Shown here in pieces: positions 1 through 9,034 of a stretch of 64,000 bases of DNA. This stretch comes from Nostoc sp. NMS8. GTDB taxonomy: Bacteria; Cyanobacteriota; Cyanobacteriia; Cyanobacteriales; Nostocaceae. Every line of letters starts with the position of its first letter. Positions within the stretch are counted from its first letter, which is position 1. A model generated the notes under the pieces. That model searched no databases. It saw nothing but the letters and a program-made list of their open reading frames with translations, and was not told where the DNA came from. Position numbers and translations under genes: made by a program. The stretch spans positions 1 through 64,000 of the forward strand of contig NZ_JABXKK010000086.1 of assembly GCF_017115045.1 (NCBI RefSeq). The letters run 5' to 3'.

Positions 1-224
1 TTAATCAACTTTTGTTACTTCAGTAAACCTGATGCAAGTTATTAGTTTTGCTTATTAGATAGTCATAATTTAGTGTTTGCAGGTGTTCCAAATGCATAAA
101 ACACGAAATGTTAGATATATTTACCTGGTGTTAGCCCTGAAAAGATAAAATAGGAAAGAGTATTGTTGTTATCGACTCTAGATAGTTAATTGAATTACTA
201 CCGAAATTAGGAGGGAGGTGTGAC

Positions 225-587
225 ATGACAATTACTCTAAATCACACAATAGTGCCCGTACATGACAAAGAAGATTCGGCAAAGTTCTTTGCAAATATTT
301 TTGGTTTAGAAGTCGAAGTTCCCATTGGCCACTTTGCTGCTGTACATATTAATGATGTCCTAACACTTGACTTCGCCGACGCCCAAGTGTTTGAGTCTCA
401 TCATTATGCGTTCCATGTCAGTGACGAAGAATTTGACGCGATCTTTGCGCGCGTCAAAGAGGCGGATATTGAATACAGTAGTGACCCTATGCATCAAAAT
501 AAGGGACAAATTAACCACAGAAAGCAAGGTCGTGGCTTCTATTTCTATGATCCCAATGGTCACAACTTAGAACTGTTGACCAAATAA
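225..587 (+). CDS. VOC family (glyoxalase/dioxygenase-fold) protein
   Basis: This 120-residue protein has the length and look of a single-domain vicinal oxygen chelate protein. It opens with a strand around TIVPVHD, has HFAAVHIND near residue 36, and ends with the classic FYFYDPNGHNLELL segment that carries a metal-ligand Glu in this fold. Such proteins bind a metal and act in glyoxalase, dioxygenase or antibiotic-resistance chemistry; the substrate cannot be told here. The start is well supported: a strong Shine-Dalgarno stretch (AGGAGGGAGG) lies about 7 nt before the ATG. The gene stands alone, with repeat-rich DNA downstream. Confidence 0.85.
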   Translation: MTITLNHTIVPVHDKEDSAKFFANIFGLEVEVPIGHFAAVHINDVLTLDFADAQVFESHHYAFHVSDEEFDAIFARVKEADIEYSSDPMHQNKGQINHRKQGRGFYFYDPNGHNLELLTK

Positions 588-593
588 TTCATA

Positions 594-760
594 ATGGCGC
601 TTCTACGTCGCTCTAAGCGTTGGCGCAGCCTCTCTAAGAGTTGCGATAGGTTGGCGTACTTCGTAGGAGAAGCAAGCTACGCGTACCGTGTCGCAGACAA
701 GCCTCTCGTAGAGAAGGCTTTACGCTACACTAACACCGTTTTTTCATCCCCTGGCTCGCC
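594..760. repeat. Cluster of short Nostoc-type palindromic repeats
   Basis: The stretch is built of motifs such as CTCTCGTAGAGAAGGC and GGCGCAGCCTCTC that recur elsewhere in the window (near 8740-8870, 11735-11790, 27030-27075, 48130-48160). Reading frames here are repeat artefacts and I see no gene. The rest of the gap up to 924 holds no gene either. Confidence 0.6.
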
Positions 761-831
761 GTCCCTCCGATGTCTTGGGGGGACTACAGGGGGGTGTTAT
801 TATGTGCATTTTCATACAGAATTGGTATAAC

Positions 832-883
832 GTAATTCGTAATTAAGAGGGTATAAACCCTATTGGTTACAATTACGAATTAC
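832..883. repeat. 13-bp perfect inverted repeat around a small hairpin
   Basis: GTAATTCGTAATT at 832-844 is repeated in exact inverse at 871-883, with AGGGT/ACCCT as a small inner stem. AATTACGAATTAC-type words also occur at 48121-48175, 49300-49320 and 52815-52840, so this is a dispersed repeat. It lies downstream of the minus-strand gene that ends at 925 and could form a hairpin in that transcript. Confidence 0.5.
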
Positions 884-924
884 TTTGACCCAGGCTGAGA
901 TTGTTTTGACATCAAGTTAAAGCA

Positions 925-2265
925 TTACTTTTTTATTAAAAAATACGCTGTTGCATAGTCTGGCAATTGTGTGATATTCTGCCCAAATTCTTTTTTATTC
1001 TGAAAAATACCTGCCAAAAAATCGAGTTGATAAAGATTGGGTAAAAAGGCTCCACCTGTATCAGCAATAACTCCCATTTGCAGATGTTTACGACCACCCT
1101 GAGTATGCTCAATCACAATCACTTTACCTAAACCGATATTCAAAACATCTCCAGCAAAAGTGACTCCAGGTTTTATAGAAATTTTTGCATCTATTTTGTA
1201 TCCATAACCTTTAATAGCATCAACTTCTCTAAAATACCAATAACGCTTTTGTGCTGTTGCCTTTAAACCCCGAATATAAGACATTCCATTATTTCTGTCT
1301 ACATTAAAAAAAGCTTTATAACCATCTGTAAAATTAATCAGAATTGTTCCTTCCATAATTGCTTCTTCTAAGCCATTTCTGGTTAGGTAAGCAAGAGTTG
1401 TAACTTTGCCAAATTCTCTCCCGCCTGGTTCATAAATCCCAGATAAAACATCCTGTTTTGTGTATCTAGTGTAGAACTTATCGTTATTAGAGTTTTCTTT
1501 TAAGCTATAAATTGGTGTATTAAAAGCAGAGGTTTTCTTACGAGAACCAGGGTGAGTAAAAACAGCATATTTGGTAATTCGTAATTGTTTTTGCTGTTTA
1601 CTATTTGGGTTATAGGCAGACCATTTAATGACTCGAAAATTGGTATTGATAAATTTAGGGTCTTGTAAACGAGTAGCTCGATTATTAGCAATATCCTCTT
1701 TTAAGACAACAATCATGAAATCTAAAGTTTTGAGGACATCTGGTACAGTAACTCCTTGAGTAGCAAGTATTCCTGTACGTAGAATATCTGGGTCTTGTGA
1801 AGCATAGTCTTGAAAATATTTTCTAGTATTAACGAGAACGGTTAATAAATCTCCTTGATTGAAGTTAACTTTACTACTTGGCAGTTTTCCTGGAGTAACA
1901 ACCTGGCTGCCATTAATACTAAATTTATATTTTTTAAATTCATCAACAACTGAATAGGGTGAAGATGCTGCTAATAAATTTTGTCGAGATGAAAAAAAGT
2001 TTTGCTTCCCGATAATTTCTTCAGATATTTTTTGGGTGAAAAAAGGATTTTGAGGCTTTGAGGTAAGTGGATCGGCAACTTGATTGGAAGTGAAAGAAAT
2101 CTGTGATTGAAATGGGGCAAAATTATCTTTTGTAAAAGACTGATCTGGTTCAGCTATCTGCTGAGTTTTTGACTGAGTATATAGATAGTTACTGGCTAAA
2201 CTAACAAGTAGTAAACCAGCAAAACCGACTGTGAAGCATAATTTTTGCTTAAATAAGATATTCAT
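925..2265 (-). CDS. 3D-domain (MltA C-terminal-like) exported protein
   Basis: The 446-residue protein starts with a single hydrophobic segment (about residues 10-28), a signal peptide or anchor, so it probably acts outside the cytoplasm. Near the C-terminus is ADTGGAFLPNLYQLD (about 401-415), which matches the 3D domain of MltA lytic transglycosylases and of Gram-positive resuscitation-type wall hydrolases. The preceding 350 residues are not recognised. A role in peptidoglycan processing is a family-based inference. It lies 46 bp downstream of murG on the same strand, which also points to the cell wall. Confidence 0.6.
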   Translation of the reverse strand: MNILFKQKLCFTVGFAGLLLVSLASNYLYTQSKTQQIAEPDQSFTKDNFAPFQSQISFTSNQVADPLTSKPQNPFFTQKISEEIIGKQNFFSSRQNLLAASSPYSVVDEFKKYKFSINGSQVVTPGKLPSSKVNFNQGDLLTVLVNTRKYFQDYASQDPDILRTGILATQGVTVPDVLKTLDFMIVVLKEDIANNRATRLQDPKFINTNFRVIKWSAYNPNSKQQKQLRITKYAVFTHPGSRKKTSAFNTPIYSLKENSNNDKFYTRYTKQDVLSGIYEPGGREFGKVTTLAYLTRNGLEEAIMEGTILINFTDGYKAFFNVDRNNGMSYIRGLKATAQKRYWYFREVDAIKGYGYKIDAKISIKPGVTFAGDVLNIGLGKVIVIEHTQGGRKHLQMGVIADTGGAFLPNLYQLDFLAGIFQNKKEFGQNITQLPDYATAYFLIKK

Positions 2266-2311
2266 AAATTGGAAAATAAATTCCTACTTCAATATGTGAA
2301 TTTTGAATTGT

Positions 2312-3388
2312 TTAAGTTTCTACAACCTCACGCACTAACTGCGCCAACTTTTCGGCACTATCAGGAATAGCGATCGCATGAGCTTTTTCACCCATCTTTG
2401 CTAACTCTTGCGGTGACTGTAACAAATTCAACACAATACTTTGCAATGCTTCTGCCGTCAACTCCGATTGCTTCAAGGTTAACGCTGCACCCGCTTTGGT
2501 AAATACGTCTGCATTGTAAGATTGATGATCTTCGGCGGCAAAGGGGTAAGGAATCAAAATCGCTGGTGTTCCACACACTGCCAATTCTGTCAAGCTACCT
2601 GCGCCAGAACGACTAATAGCAAGAGTTGCTCTTTGCAACAAGGCTGCCATATTGTTGTAAAAAGGTAAGGCTATGTACTGTGGATGTTTGAGGCTATCTG
2701 CTTGCGTGTCGCGATCGCCAGTTAAATGTACTACATAAATACCAGCATCAAACCAAGCTTTTGCAGATTCGCGCACCAATTTATTCACGGCAACAGCACC
2801 CTGACTACCACCAAAGACGACAATTAAAGGAACACCATCAGGAATAGCTAAATCCAGTGGTGCATCAATTGCCCCATCCAGAAATTGCGCTCTTACGGGA
2901 GTACCAACATAGACATTTTTGGCACGGGGTAAATACTTAGCAGCAACTTCAAATCCCAAAGCTACCGCACTACACCAAGGGCCAAAAAAGCGAGTTACTT
3001 TACCTGGTAAGGCGTTAGATTCGTGGAAAACCACGGGTAAACCAAGGGAACGCGCTGCAATGACGGCTGGCCCGGCAATGTAACCGCCTGTGGTAAACAC
3101 CCCTTGAAAATTTCCCTGTTTGAGAATTCGTCTGACTTCTAGAATCGAAAGGGCGAGTTTACCCAAAATCCGAATTGAGGAGAGTCCAAACCCTTGCTGA
3201 AACCCTTCAACTGCAATAGTATTCAAGGGATACTGTTTGGGGACAAGTTGAGTTTCTAGCCGATCGGGTACTCCCAGCCATTCTATTTGATAATCTGGAA
3301 GTTTTTCTGCCAGTGCGATCGCTGGAAACAAATGTCCACCAGTCCCACTGGCAGCTATTAATAATCGTATCGGTGCGTTTGCCATCAA
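2312..3388 (-). CDS. murG: UDP-GlcNAc:undecaprenyl-PP-MurNAc-pentapeptide GlcNAc transferase MurG
   Basis: MurG adds GlcNAc to lipid I to make lipid II at the inner face of the plasma membrane, the last cytoplasmic step of peptidoglycan synthesis. The 358-residue length is normal. The N-terminal glycine loop ASGTGGHLFPA (about 13-23), a second FGGSQGA loop near residue 191, the ISRSGAGSLTEL donor-binding segment and IPYPFAAEDHQ are all characteristic. A MM pair starts the protein; either Met is possible. Divergent from the gene starting at 3470. Confidence 0.96.
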   Translation of the reverse strand: MMANAPIRLLIAASGTGGHLFPAIALAEKLPDYQIEWLGVPDRLETQLVPKQYPLNTIAVEGFQQGFGLSSIRILGKLALSILEVRRILKQGNFQGVFTTGGYIAGPAVIAARSLGLPVVFHESNALPGKVTRFFGPWCSAVALGFEVAAKYLPRAKNVYVGTPVRAQFLDGAIDAPLDLAIPDGVPLIVVFGGSQGAVAVNKLVRESAKAWFDAGIYVVHLTGDRDTQADSLKHPQYIALPFYNNMAALLQRATLAISRSGAGSLTELAVCGTPAILIPYPFAAEDHQSYNADVFTKAGAALTLKQSELTAEALQSIVLNLLQSPQELAKMGEKAHAIAIPDSAEKLAQLVREVVET

Positions 3389-3469
3389 ACCTCTACCGTT
3401 TAGCGTCTAGCTTAACTAAGATAAAACAATTTGCTTACTTTCTCTAATCAAATCAGTAAATTCTTACCA

Positions 3470-4309
3470 ATGACTAACATTTTTACCGCCTTAGTGAGAT
3501 GCCAACTCAAATTTCCAGCAAATATCTGGCTGGTTTCCTGCCTACTGACTATTGGTTTAACAAGCGGTTGGCAACGCATTCTGGCGACGACACCACAGCA
3601 ATTAGCCCAAGCGGGTACAGCCCCAAATGCATCAGCCGACCTGAAAAACCTGTTGACACAAGTTGATGCAGCTGCCAGTCGGGGCGATGTGAAAGGGGTG
3701 TTGCAATTCTACAGCCCCAATTTCACTCATGGGGATGGATTAAACCTCCAAACCCTAGAAAAATCTTTAGCTTCACTTTGGCAACGATATCCGAAATTGC
3801 AATACACTACGAAATTGCTATCTTCAAAACCTGAAGGCAATGGGGTTATTGCCGAAACAGAAACGAAGATAACTGGCTTACCTTCTGGTAGCACTAATAA
3901 ATTGTCTCTCAATGCCACAATTAAATCACGTCAGCGCATTGAAGGCGGAAAAATAGTCCGTCAAGACATTTTGTCAGAACGCACCCTACTTACCTCTGGT
4001 AGCAAGCCGCCCCAAATTGATATTAAGTTACCACAGCAGGTGGTGGTTGGTCAGAAGTATAATTTTGATGCGATCGTCCAAGAACCACTTGGCGATGATT
4101 TTCTACTAGGAACGGCGCTAGAAGAAGCCATCCAACCAGAGAAATTTCTCAACCCCACACCTGTGGATTTGCAATTACTGACATCTGGCGGACTGTTTAA
4201 AGTTGGACAAGCACCATCTACCCCTGGTAGCCAATGGGTTTCTGCTGTCATTCTGCGGGGTAATGGGATGACGATGGTAACTCAGCGTCTGCAAGTGGTG
4301 AAAAAGTAG
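3470..4309 (+). CDS. Exported protein with NTF2/DUF4440-like domain
   Basis: I start at the ATG at 3470 rather than the in-frame TTG at 3431; the product is then 279 residues with a hydrophobic segment at about 15-35, so it is probably exported or anchored. A region around residues 45-150 (LLTQVDAAASRGDVKGVLQFYSP, then LASLWQRYPKLQY) resembles SnoaL/NTF2-type folds that are often annotated as nuclear transport factor 2-like. The C-terminal half is not recognised. It is divergent from murG with about 80 bp between starts. Function unknown. Confidence 0.7.
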   Translation: MTNIFTALVRCQLKFPANIWLVSCLLTIGLTSGWQRILATTPQQLAQAGTAPNASADLKNLLTQVDAAASRGDVKGVLQFYSPNFTHGDGLNLQTLEKSLASLWQRYPKLQYTTKLLSSKPEGNGVIAETETKITGLPSGSTNKLSLNATIKSRQRIEGGKIVRQDILSERTLLTSGSKPPQIDIKLPQQVVVGQKYNFDAIVQEPLGDDFLLGTALEEAIQPEKFLNPTPVDLQLLTSGGLFKVGQAPSTPGSQWVSAVILRGNGMTMVTQRLQVVKK

Positions 4310-4334
4310 AGACGTGATGAATCGCGTCTGTACA
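4307..4334. repeat. Palindromic repeat (GTAGAGACG...CGTCTGTAC)
   Basis: An imperfect palindrome directly after the stop codon of the preceding gene, of the GAGACGCGAT/ATCGCGTCTC type. A variant occurs near 19180-19202. It may act as a weak hairpin at the transcript end. Confidence 0.45.
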
Positions 4335-4436
4335 AGAGTTAGGAGTTATAGCCCGACTGATGATAAATTATGAACGATGAAACTTGAGCTAATTCATAAT
4401 TCATAACTGTTAACTCCTGACTCTTAACTTATCCTA

Positions 4437-5216
4437 ATGACTTCTCTACAAAATCAAATCATTTTAATCACTGGTGCAAGTAGTGGTATCGGTACTGCTT
4501 GTGCCAGAATCTTTGCTGGTGCGGGTGCAAAACTTATCTTGGCAGCACGACGGTTAGAACGTTTACAGCAGCTAGCAGATACTCTTAATAAAGATTTTAG
4601 TACTGAAATTCATTTATTACAGCTAGATGTGCGCGATCGCAGTGCTGTCGAATCTGCTATTGCTACTCTACCCCCCGCCTGGGCTGACATCGACATTCTC
4701 ATTAATAATGCTGGTCTAAGTCGCGGTTTAGACAAGTTGCACGAAGCCAGCTTTCAAGACTGGGAAGACATGATTGATACTAACGTTAAGGGTTTACTTT
4801 ACGTCTCCCGCTATGTTGTTCCGGGAATGGTGAGTCGCGATCGCGGTCATGTGGTAAATTTAGGTTCCATTGCCGGACATCAAACCTATCCCGGTGGCAA
4901 TGTCTACTGTGCTACTAAAGCTGCTGTCAGAGCAATTTCTGAAGGTTTAAAACAAGACCTGTTGGGAACGCGGGTACGTGTAACTTCCGTTGATCCTGGT
5001 ATGGTAGAAACGGAATTTAGCGAGGTACGCTTCCACGGAAATACTGAACGCGCCAACAAAGTCTATGAGGGAGTTACACCTTTAACAGCAGATGATATCG
5101 CTGATGTGATATTTTTCTGTGTGACGCGATCGCCCCATGTCAATATCAATGAAGTTGTGCTGATGCCTGTTGACCAAGCAAGCGCTACCCTAGTTAACCG
5201 CCGAACATCAAAATAA
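4437..5216 (+). CDS. Short-chain dehydrogenase/reductase (YdfG-like)
   Basis: A complete 259-residue classical SDR. The NAD(P)-binding TGASSGIG is at residues 12-19, the NNAG motif at 90-93, the catalytic Ser at about 144, and YCATK with Tyr157 and Lys161. ARR after the second strand suggests NADP(H) preference. The pattern is closest to the YdfG/serine-3-dehydrogenase-like group, which reduces 3-hydroxy acids or malonic semialdehyde; the actual substrate is unknown. It stands alone. Confidence 0.92.
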   Translation: MTSLQNQIILITGASSGIGTACARIFAGAGAKLILAARRLERLQQLADTLNKDFSTEIHLLQLDVRDRSAVESAIATLPPAWADIDILINNAGLSRGLDKLHEASFQDWEDMIDTNVKGLLYVSRYVVPGMVSRDRGHVVNLGSIAGHQTYPGGNVYCATKAAVRAISEGLKQDLLGTRVRVTSVDPGMVETEFSEVRFHGNTERANKVYEGVTPLTADDIADVIFFCVTRSPHVNINEVVLMPVDQASATLVNRRTSK

Positions 5217-5242
5217 CCCATCTCCATACCATTTAAAAAAGC

Positions 5243-5492
5243 TTACTCTTTTTCAGGTAAATAGACCACGCAGTAGGGGCACAGCAATGCTCATTGATGT
5301 CAACTAAGGTTAAACGGGCGGTTAGAAACCGCGTCTATACAAACAAAAGCTACCGATCCTGGGTTTCAAACCCTTAATTTGAATTTAGTCCGCGGAGGCG
5401 GACAATGCCAGTGTAGCCGCGAATTCTATTCGCCAGGTCTTAAGTTGACACCTATGCACAGATGTGGTTCAAATACATGAAAACTGATGTAA
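5243..5492. mobile_element. MITE copy 1, split by a nested 153-bp element
   Basis: The outer ends (TTACTCTTTTTCAGGTAAAT and, inverted, TTACATCAGTTTTCATGTAT) match the ends of the elements at 31289-31384 and 42905-43004. Removing 5298-5450 leaves 97 bp, almost exactly the 96 bp of the 31-kb copy, so the middle is a later insertion. Both ends carry TA, as expected for an IS630/Tc1-type TA target; the mobilising transposase is not in the window. It sits 16 bp past the stop codon of the TPR gene. Confidence 0.75.
5298..5450. mobile_element. Nested MITE with TGTCAACT termini
   Basis: It starts TGTCAACTAAGG and ends CTTAAGTTGACA, a near-perfect 12-bp terminal inverted repeat, and contains internal hairpins (GCGGTTAGAAACCGC; GTCCGCGGAGGCGGAC). 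It interrupts the central palindrome of the outer MITE. No coding capacity. Confidence 0.65.
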
Positions 5493-5508
5493 GACTTTAC
5501 CTACTTGG

Positions 5509-6531
5509 CTAGAGTGAATCTACGAACTGCTGTACTTTTTCTAGGAGTGCCTGATGTTCGATTTGTTCCGCTAACTCTTGGGCATTTTGGAAACACCATC
5601 GTGCCATTTTTTTGCGTCTGGTTGTGGCGTAAAGGTTTCCCATATTCAGCAAAGTCGAAATTTCTCCCAGAACATCGCCCAGTTGTTGATAAATTACAAT
5701 GGCTTGTTTGTAAAACTTCATTGCCTGCCGATGCTGTGCCAGAGTAGTGTAGGTAAAACCAATGTTATGAAGGGTTGTAGCCTCACCAGAGCGATCGCCA
5801 ATTGCCTGACGTGTCAAAAGAACTTGATAGTAGAGTAATAGAGCTTCTTTCGGTTTTCCTAAATCATGATAAACAGAAGCAATATTATTCAAAGTGGTTG
5901 CTTCTGCAAGCAAATTCTTCGCAGCTCGTTGAATTGGGAGTGCTGCTTGAAAAAATTCTAGAGCTTGCTCAAACTTGCCTAAAACATTGTAGGCGAACCC
6001 AATGCCATTTAGGGTTGTTGCTTCACCAGAAAAGTCACCTAGCGATCGCCGCATCGTCAAAATTTGGTGTTGTAACAACAGTGCCCGTTTTGGTTCTCCC
6101 AACCGGGTATAAATTAGCGCCACGTCATTGAGCGTAGAAACTTCACCTTGAATATCTTGCAATCGCCTGAAGATGGAAAGCGCTTTGTCAAAATATGCCA
6201 ACGCCTGCGAAAATCGTCCTAGACGGCTGTAGGTAGAACCCAAATTGCTAAGTGCAGTTGCCTCTGCGGAAGCGTTGCTAATTTCAACAGCAACCGAAAG
6301 CGCCTGATGAAACCGCTCTAATGCTCTTCGAGGTTGCGAGCAACTGAGGTAAGCTAAACCGAGATCGTTCAATGTATAACCTTCCCTAGCTCGGTCTGGA
6401 ATTGCTCTAGCTAGGTATAAATTCTTGGTTGCCAGATCGAGATACTCTTGAAATTTACCGCGCTGATAGTAGCGGTTTGCTTCATCACGACGTTGTTCCC
6501 ACTCTTTGACTTGATTTAATGGTTGCGTCAT
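5509..6531 (-). CDS. Tetratricopeptide repeat protein
   Basis: 340 residues made almost wholly of TPR units with a 40-residue period: GEATTLNNIA, GEATTLHNIGF, GEVSTLNDVAL and similar starts recur about seven times. This TPR_12-like spacing is common in cyanobacterial scaffold proteins and in partners of CHAT/STAND systems. There is no signal peptide or enzymatic domain, so it is predicted to be a cytoplasmic protein-interaction scaffold. The partner is unknown. No neighbour shares its strand closely. Confidence 0.9.
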   Translation of the reverse strand: MTQPLNQVKEWEQRRDEANRYYQRGKFQEYLDLATKNLYLARAIPDRAREGYTLNDLGLAYLSCSQPRRALERFHQALSVAVEISNASAEATALSNLGSTYSRLGRFSQALAYFDKALSIFRRLQDIQGEVSTLNDVALIYTRLGEPKRALLLQHQILTMRRSLGDFSGEATTLNGIGFAYNVLGKFEQALEFFQAALPIQRAAKNLLAEATTLNNIASVYHDLGKPKEALLLYYQVLLTRQAIGDRSGEATTLHNIGFTYTTLAQHRQAMKFYKQAIVIYQQLGDVLGEISTLLNMGNLYATTRRKKMARWCFQNAQELAEQIEHQALLEKVQQFVDSL

Positions 6532-6793
6532 CTGACCTCAGTTGCACTCTGCGATAATTAAGCAGGACATCTCTTGGGAATGAACCTCTCTTAGGTTTCC
6601 CAAATTTTAACCTCAATCTTCTATCTTTAGATATAAGACGTAAAGAGATAAGTATGGTATTATTCCATCTTTACATGAATATTTATGAAGCAATTAATAC
6701 AAAATACCTTAGTAGAGGCGCACAAAATCTGACCTTTTTCCTGAAAGGAGAAAGGTTTTGACGGGGGCTGCTTCCTTGAGATTTCCGACTTAT

Positions 6794-7324
6794 TTAAGAT
6801 TTCAAAATGTAAACAGAATCATCTGGCTGCCATTCTGTGCGTGAGATAGCGTAGTAAACTACATCATGACCGTAATAGCTAGCATCTTTTTCATACTTCA
6901 TCCCTAGCTTTTGAATCACACGCACTGAAGCGATGTTTTCTGGATGTGCGATCGCAACTATCCGATCTAGCTTCACTTCCCCAAATCCAAACTTTAAAGT
7001 TGCTTGTGAGGCTTCAGTCCCCATTCCCATATTCCAATAGGACTTGTCAAACACATAGCCAAGCTCAATTTCTGGGGTATTTTCCAGAAAACTAAGTCCA
7101 CAACGGCCAATCATTTTACGAGTTTCTTTGTGTATTACTGCCCACATCCCAAAGTTGTGTTGTTGCCACTGTTGGATATGTTTGTTTAAACTTGTCTGGG
7201 TTTGTTCCCTTGTTCTCGGTAACAGATACCTCATCACTTCTGCATCGCTGTAGAGGCGAAATAGGTAATCAAAATCATTTAGAGAGAAGCGCCTTAGTTG
7301 CAGCCGCGCAGTTTCTATCTCCAT
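6794..7324 (-). CDS. GNAT family N-acetyltransferase (RimJ/RimL type)
   Basis: 176 residues beginning with METARLQLRRF-like sequence (IETARLQLRRFSLNDF), the usual opening of RimJ/RimL-type acetyltransferases. The acetyl-CoA-binding region is GMGTEASQATLKFGF, followed by NIASVRVIQKLGM. These enzymes acetylate ribosomal-protein N-termini, aminoglycosides or small amines; the substrate here is not known. Length and start are normal. Confidence 0.9.
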   Translation of the reverse strand: MEIETARLQLRRFSLNDFDYLFRLYSDAEVMRYLLPRTREQTQTSLNKHIQQWQQHNFGMWAVIHKETRKMIGRCGLSFLENTPEIELGYVFDKSYWNMGMGTEASQATLKFGFGEVKLDRIVAIAHPENIASVRVIQKLGMKYEKDASYYGHDVVYYAISRTEWQPDDSVYILKS

Positions 7325-7460
7325 AATTGCCCCAATTCAGAATTAAATTTAGAAATTGTCACGATAATTATCCAATTCCTATTCTGAACGAGGCAGAGCA
7401 AAATACAAGCACTAACCAGATTTTTTTCAAATCTTCAGTTCTTGTCAAATATTCCCAAAC

Positions 7461-8474
7461 TTAAGTAAGAGCTATTTGAAGTTTCTTCACTACTTTTTGA
7501 ATTAATCGATTACTTTTGGTAACAATGTTCGGCTGTTTTAGTTGTTGCGGTCTTTTCTCCGGTTCTTTAAGAAAACGATAGTATAAAAACTCGTCTCTGT
7601 AACAAATATTGACATCTTCGCCTTGACATAAACGGGCAAAATCAGTAGAAGAATAGTTCATGTAGTGAATACGATGAATTGGTTTTAATTCATCTTGGTT
7701 GTAAAGAATATTATTAATATTTACAAAGGGGTCTGAATTAGCACAGTTACCTGTTCTTTCTTGACCGTTTGGACTGAGAGTAAAATTAAATAAGGCAAGA
7801 TTTGATTTCCATGTCAAATAATTAAATAAATGTGCATCATCCCAACATGCAGTTAGCCATTCAATCTCTCCATCTTCAATTAATAATTTCTTATATAAAT
7901 CTAAATCTTTTTCTTGAAATAACCCTGATTTAGAACCAAAAAAATCAGAGCAATGGAGTCTAGGACGTATGTCTTTTTCGGAAGCAATCTTGGACTTTTC
8001 TAAAAGTGGAATATTTAATGGTACTTTTGTACGTTCTTTAGTGTGTATCCAGTCATCAAATACAAAATTGTAAGCGTTTAATTTTTCCAAAATATCATCA
8101 ACTGGCTTCATAAGAAGGCTATCAGCATCACAAAATAAAAACTGATTAAAATGTCCGTTAAAAACACACATTTTTCTTTGTAAGTGACCTGATGACCACC
8201 AATTACGTGAAATTTTGGAAGTTCTAGCACCTGGGTGAACTGCCCAAATTTTGTGAGAAAAATCTTCCCAGTATTGTATTGCCTCCCAATTCTCAAAAAT
8301 GCTGACGTTTTTTCTAGACTTTATTTCTTTTTGAACTAAGTCTAATTTCTCATTATAGGGAATAATACAAATAGGAATATCTGGGCTAACATTAACTTCA
8401 ATACTATTCAACAATGCCACTAGCTGATCGTAAACAGCATCATTTGCAAGTGTATAAATACCGAAAGATTCCAT
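7461..8474 (-). CDS. Glycosyltransferase-like protein (Npun_R2821/R2822-type)
   Basis: 337 residues with FGIYTLANDAVYDQLVALLN at the start, the pattern of a cyanobacterial family that, as I recall, is named after Npun_R2821/R2822. FLFCDADSLLM near residue 115 resembles the DxD metal/nucleotide-sugar motif of GT-A glycosyltransferases, and a downstream CWDDAHLFNY also fits such a fold. No membrane segments. It likely transfers a sugar, but the substrate is unknown. AT-richer than its neighbours. Confidence 0.6.
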   Translation of the reverse strand: MESFGIYTLANDAVYDQLVALLNSIEVNVSPDIPICIIPYNEKLDLVQKEIKSRKNVSIFENWEAIQYWEDFSHKIWAVHPGARTSKISRNWWSSGHLQRKMCVFNGHFNQFLFCDADSLLMKPVDDILEKLNAYNFVFDDWIHTKERTKVPLNIPLLEKSKIASEKDIRPRLHCSDFFGSKSGLFQEKDLDLYKKLLIEDGEIEWLTACWDDAHLFNYLTWKSNLALFNFTLSPNGQERTGNCANSDPFVNINNILYNQDELKPIHRIHYMNYSSTDFARLCQGEDVNICYRDEFLYYRFLKEPEKRPQQLKQPNIVTKSNRLIQKVVKKLQIALT

Positions 8475-9034
8475 AAGATAATATCCTAATTTTTATATTT
8501 AGTTTATTTGTAATGCTTCTGGTGCGATCGCAGCCTCGATCGCGTCAGTAAGTTGATAGATAAGAACTCAGCATAACCATTATAAATAGCGTTTTTAGGT
8601 AAGTCAACGAATTCAATTCTGACGAAATTTTCTTAAAAGTGCCCAATTCTATAATTAATTTCATCATTATTACTTGATGGATATTGATTAAAATTCATGC
8701 TAGGCGATCGCGTCGAAAAATCTGGAAAAGAATTCGTAATGATGCTCTCTATGAGACACTGCACGTAGCTTGCTTCTCTGTAAGGGTACGCGGAGTCGCT
8801 ACCTCTGCGCTAACCTAATTTATCATGACGCTCTTTAGGAGACGCTACGCGCAGCGTGGAGAAGACAGTAATTAATTTTTGTAACGGTAATCAAGCAAGA
8901 CAAGAGCCACAAAACTTGCCGAGACTCGGCTGAAGGTTCGCCAAATGTCTTGTTTGTTGCTCTTGAGCGACAAAATTGATTAAGACAAATTGTTAGGCGT
9001 ATTTTTTTGCAAACATTAATATAATGCTCTTACT
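8475..9034. other. Gene-free interval with dispersed repeats
   Basis: No convincing gene. Short repeat words fill 8740-8870 (GTAGCTTGCTTCTCTGTAAG, GGAGACGCTACGCGCAGCG), and HIP1 sites occur near 8524 and 8703. The promoter of the downstream ABC exporter should lie in the last 100 bp, but I cannot place it firmly. Confidence 0.4.

Noticed and set aside
594..830. 78-residue frame on the + strand
   Set aside because: Composed of dispersed palindromic repeat words.
5360..5400. GGGTTTCAAACCC resembling a tRNA T-arm
   Set aside because: No acceptor, D or anticodon arm at the right distances; it lies inside the nested MITE.
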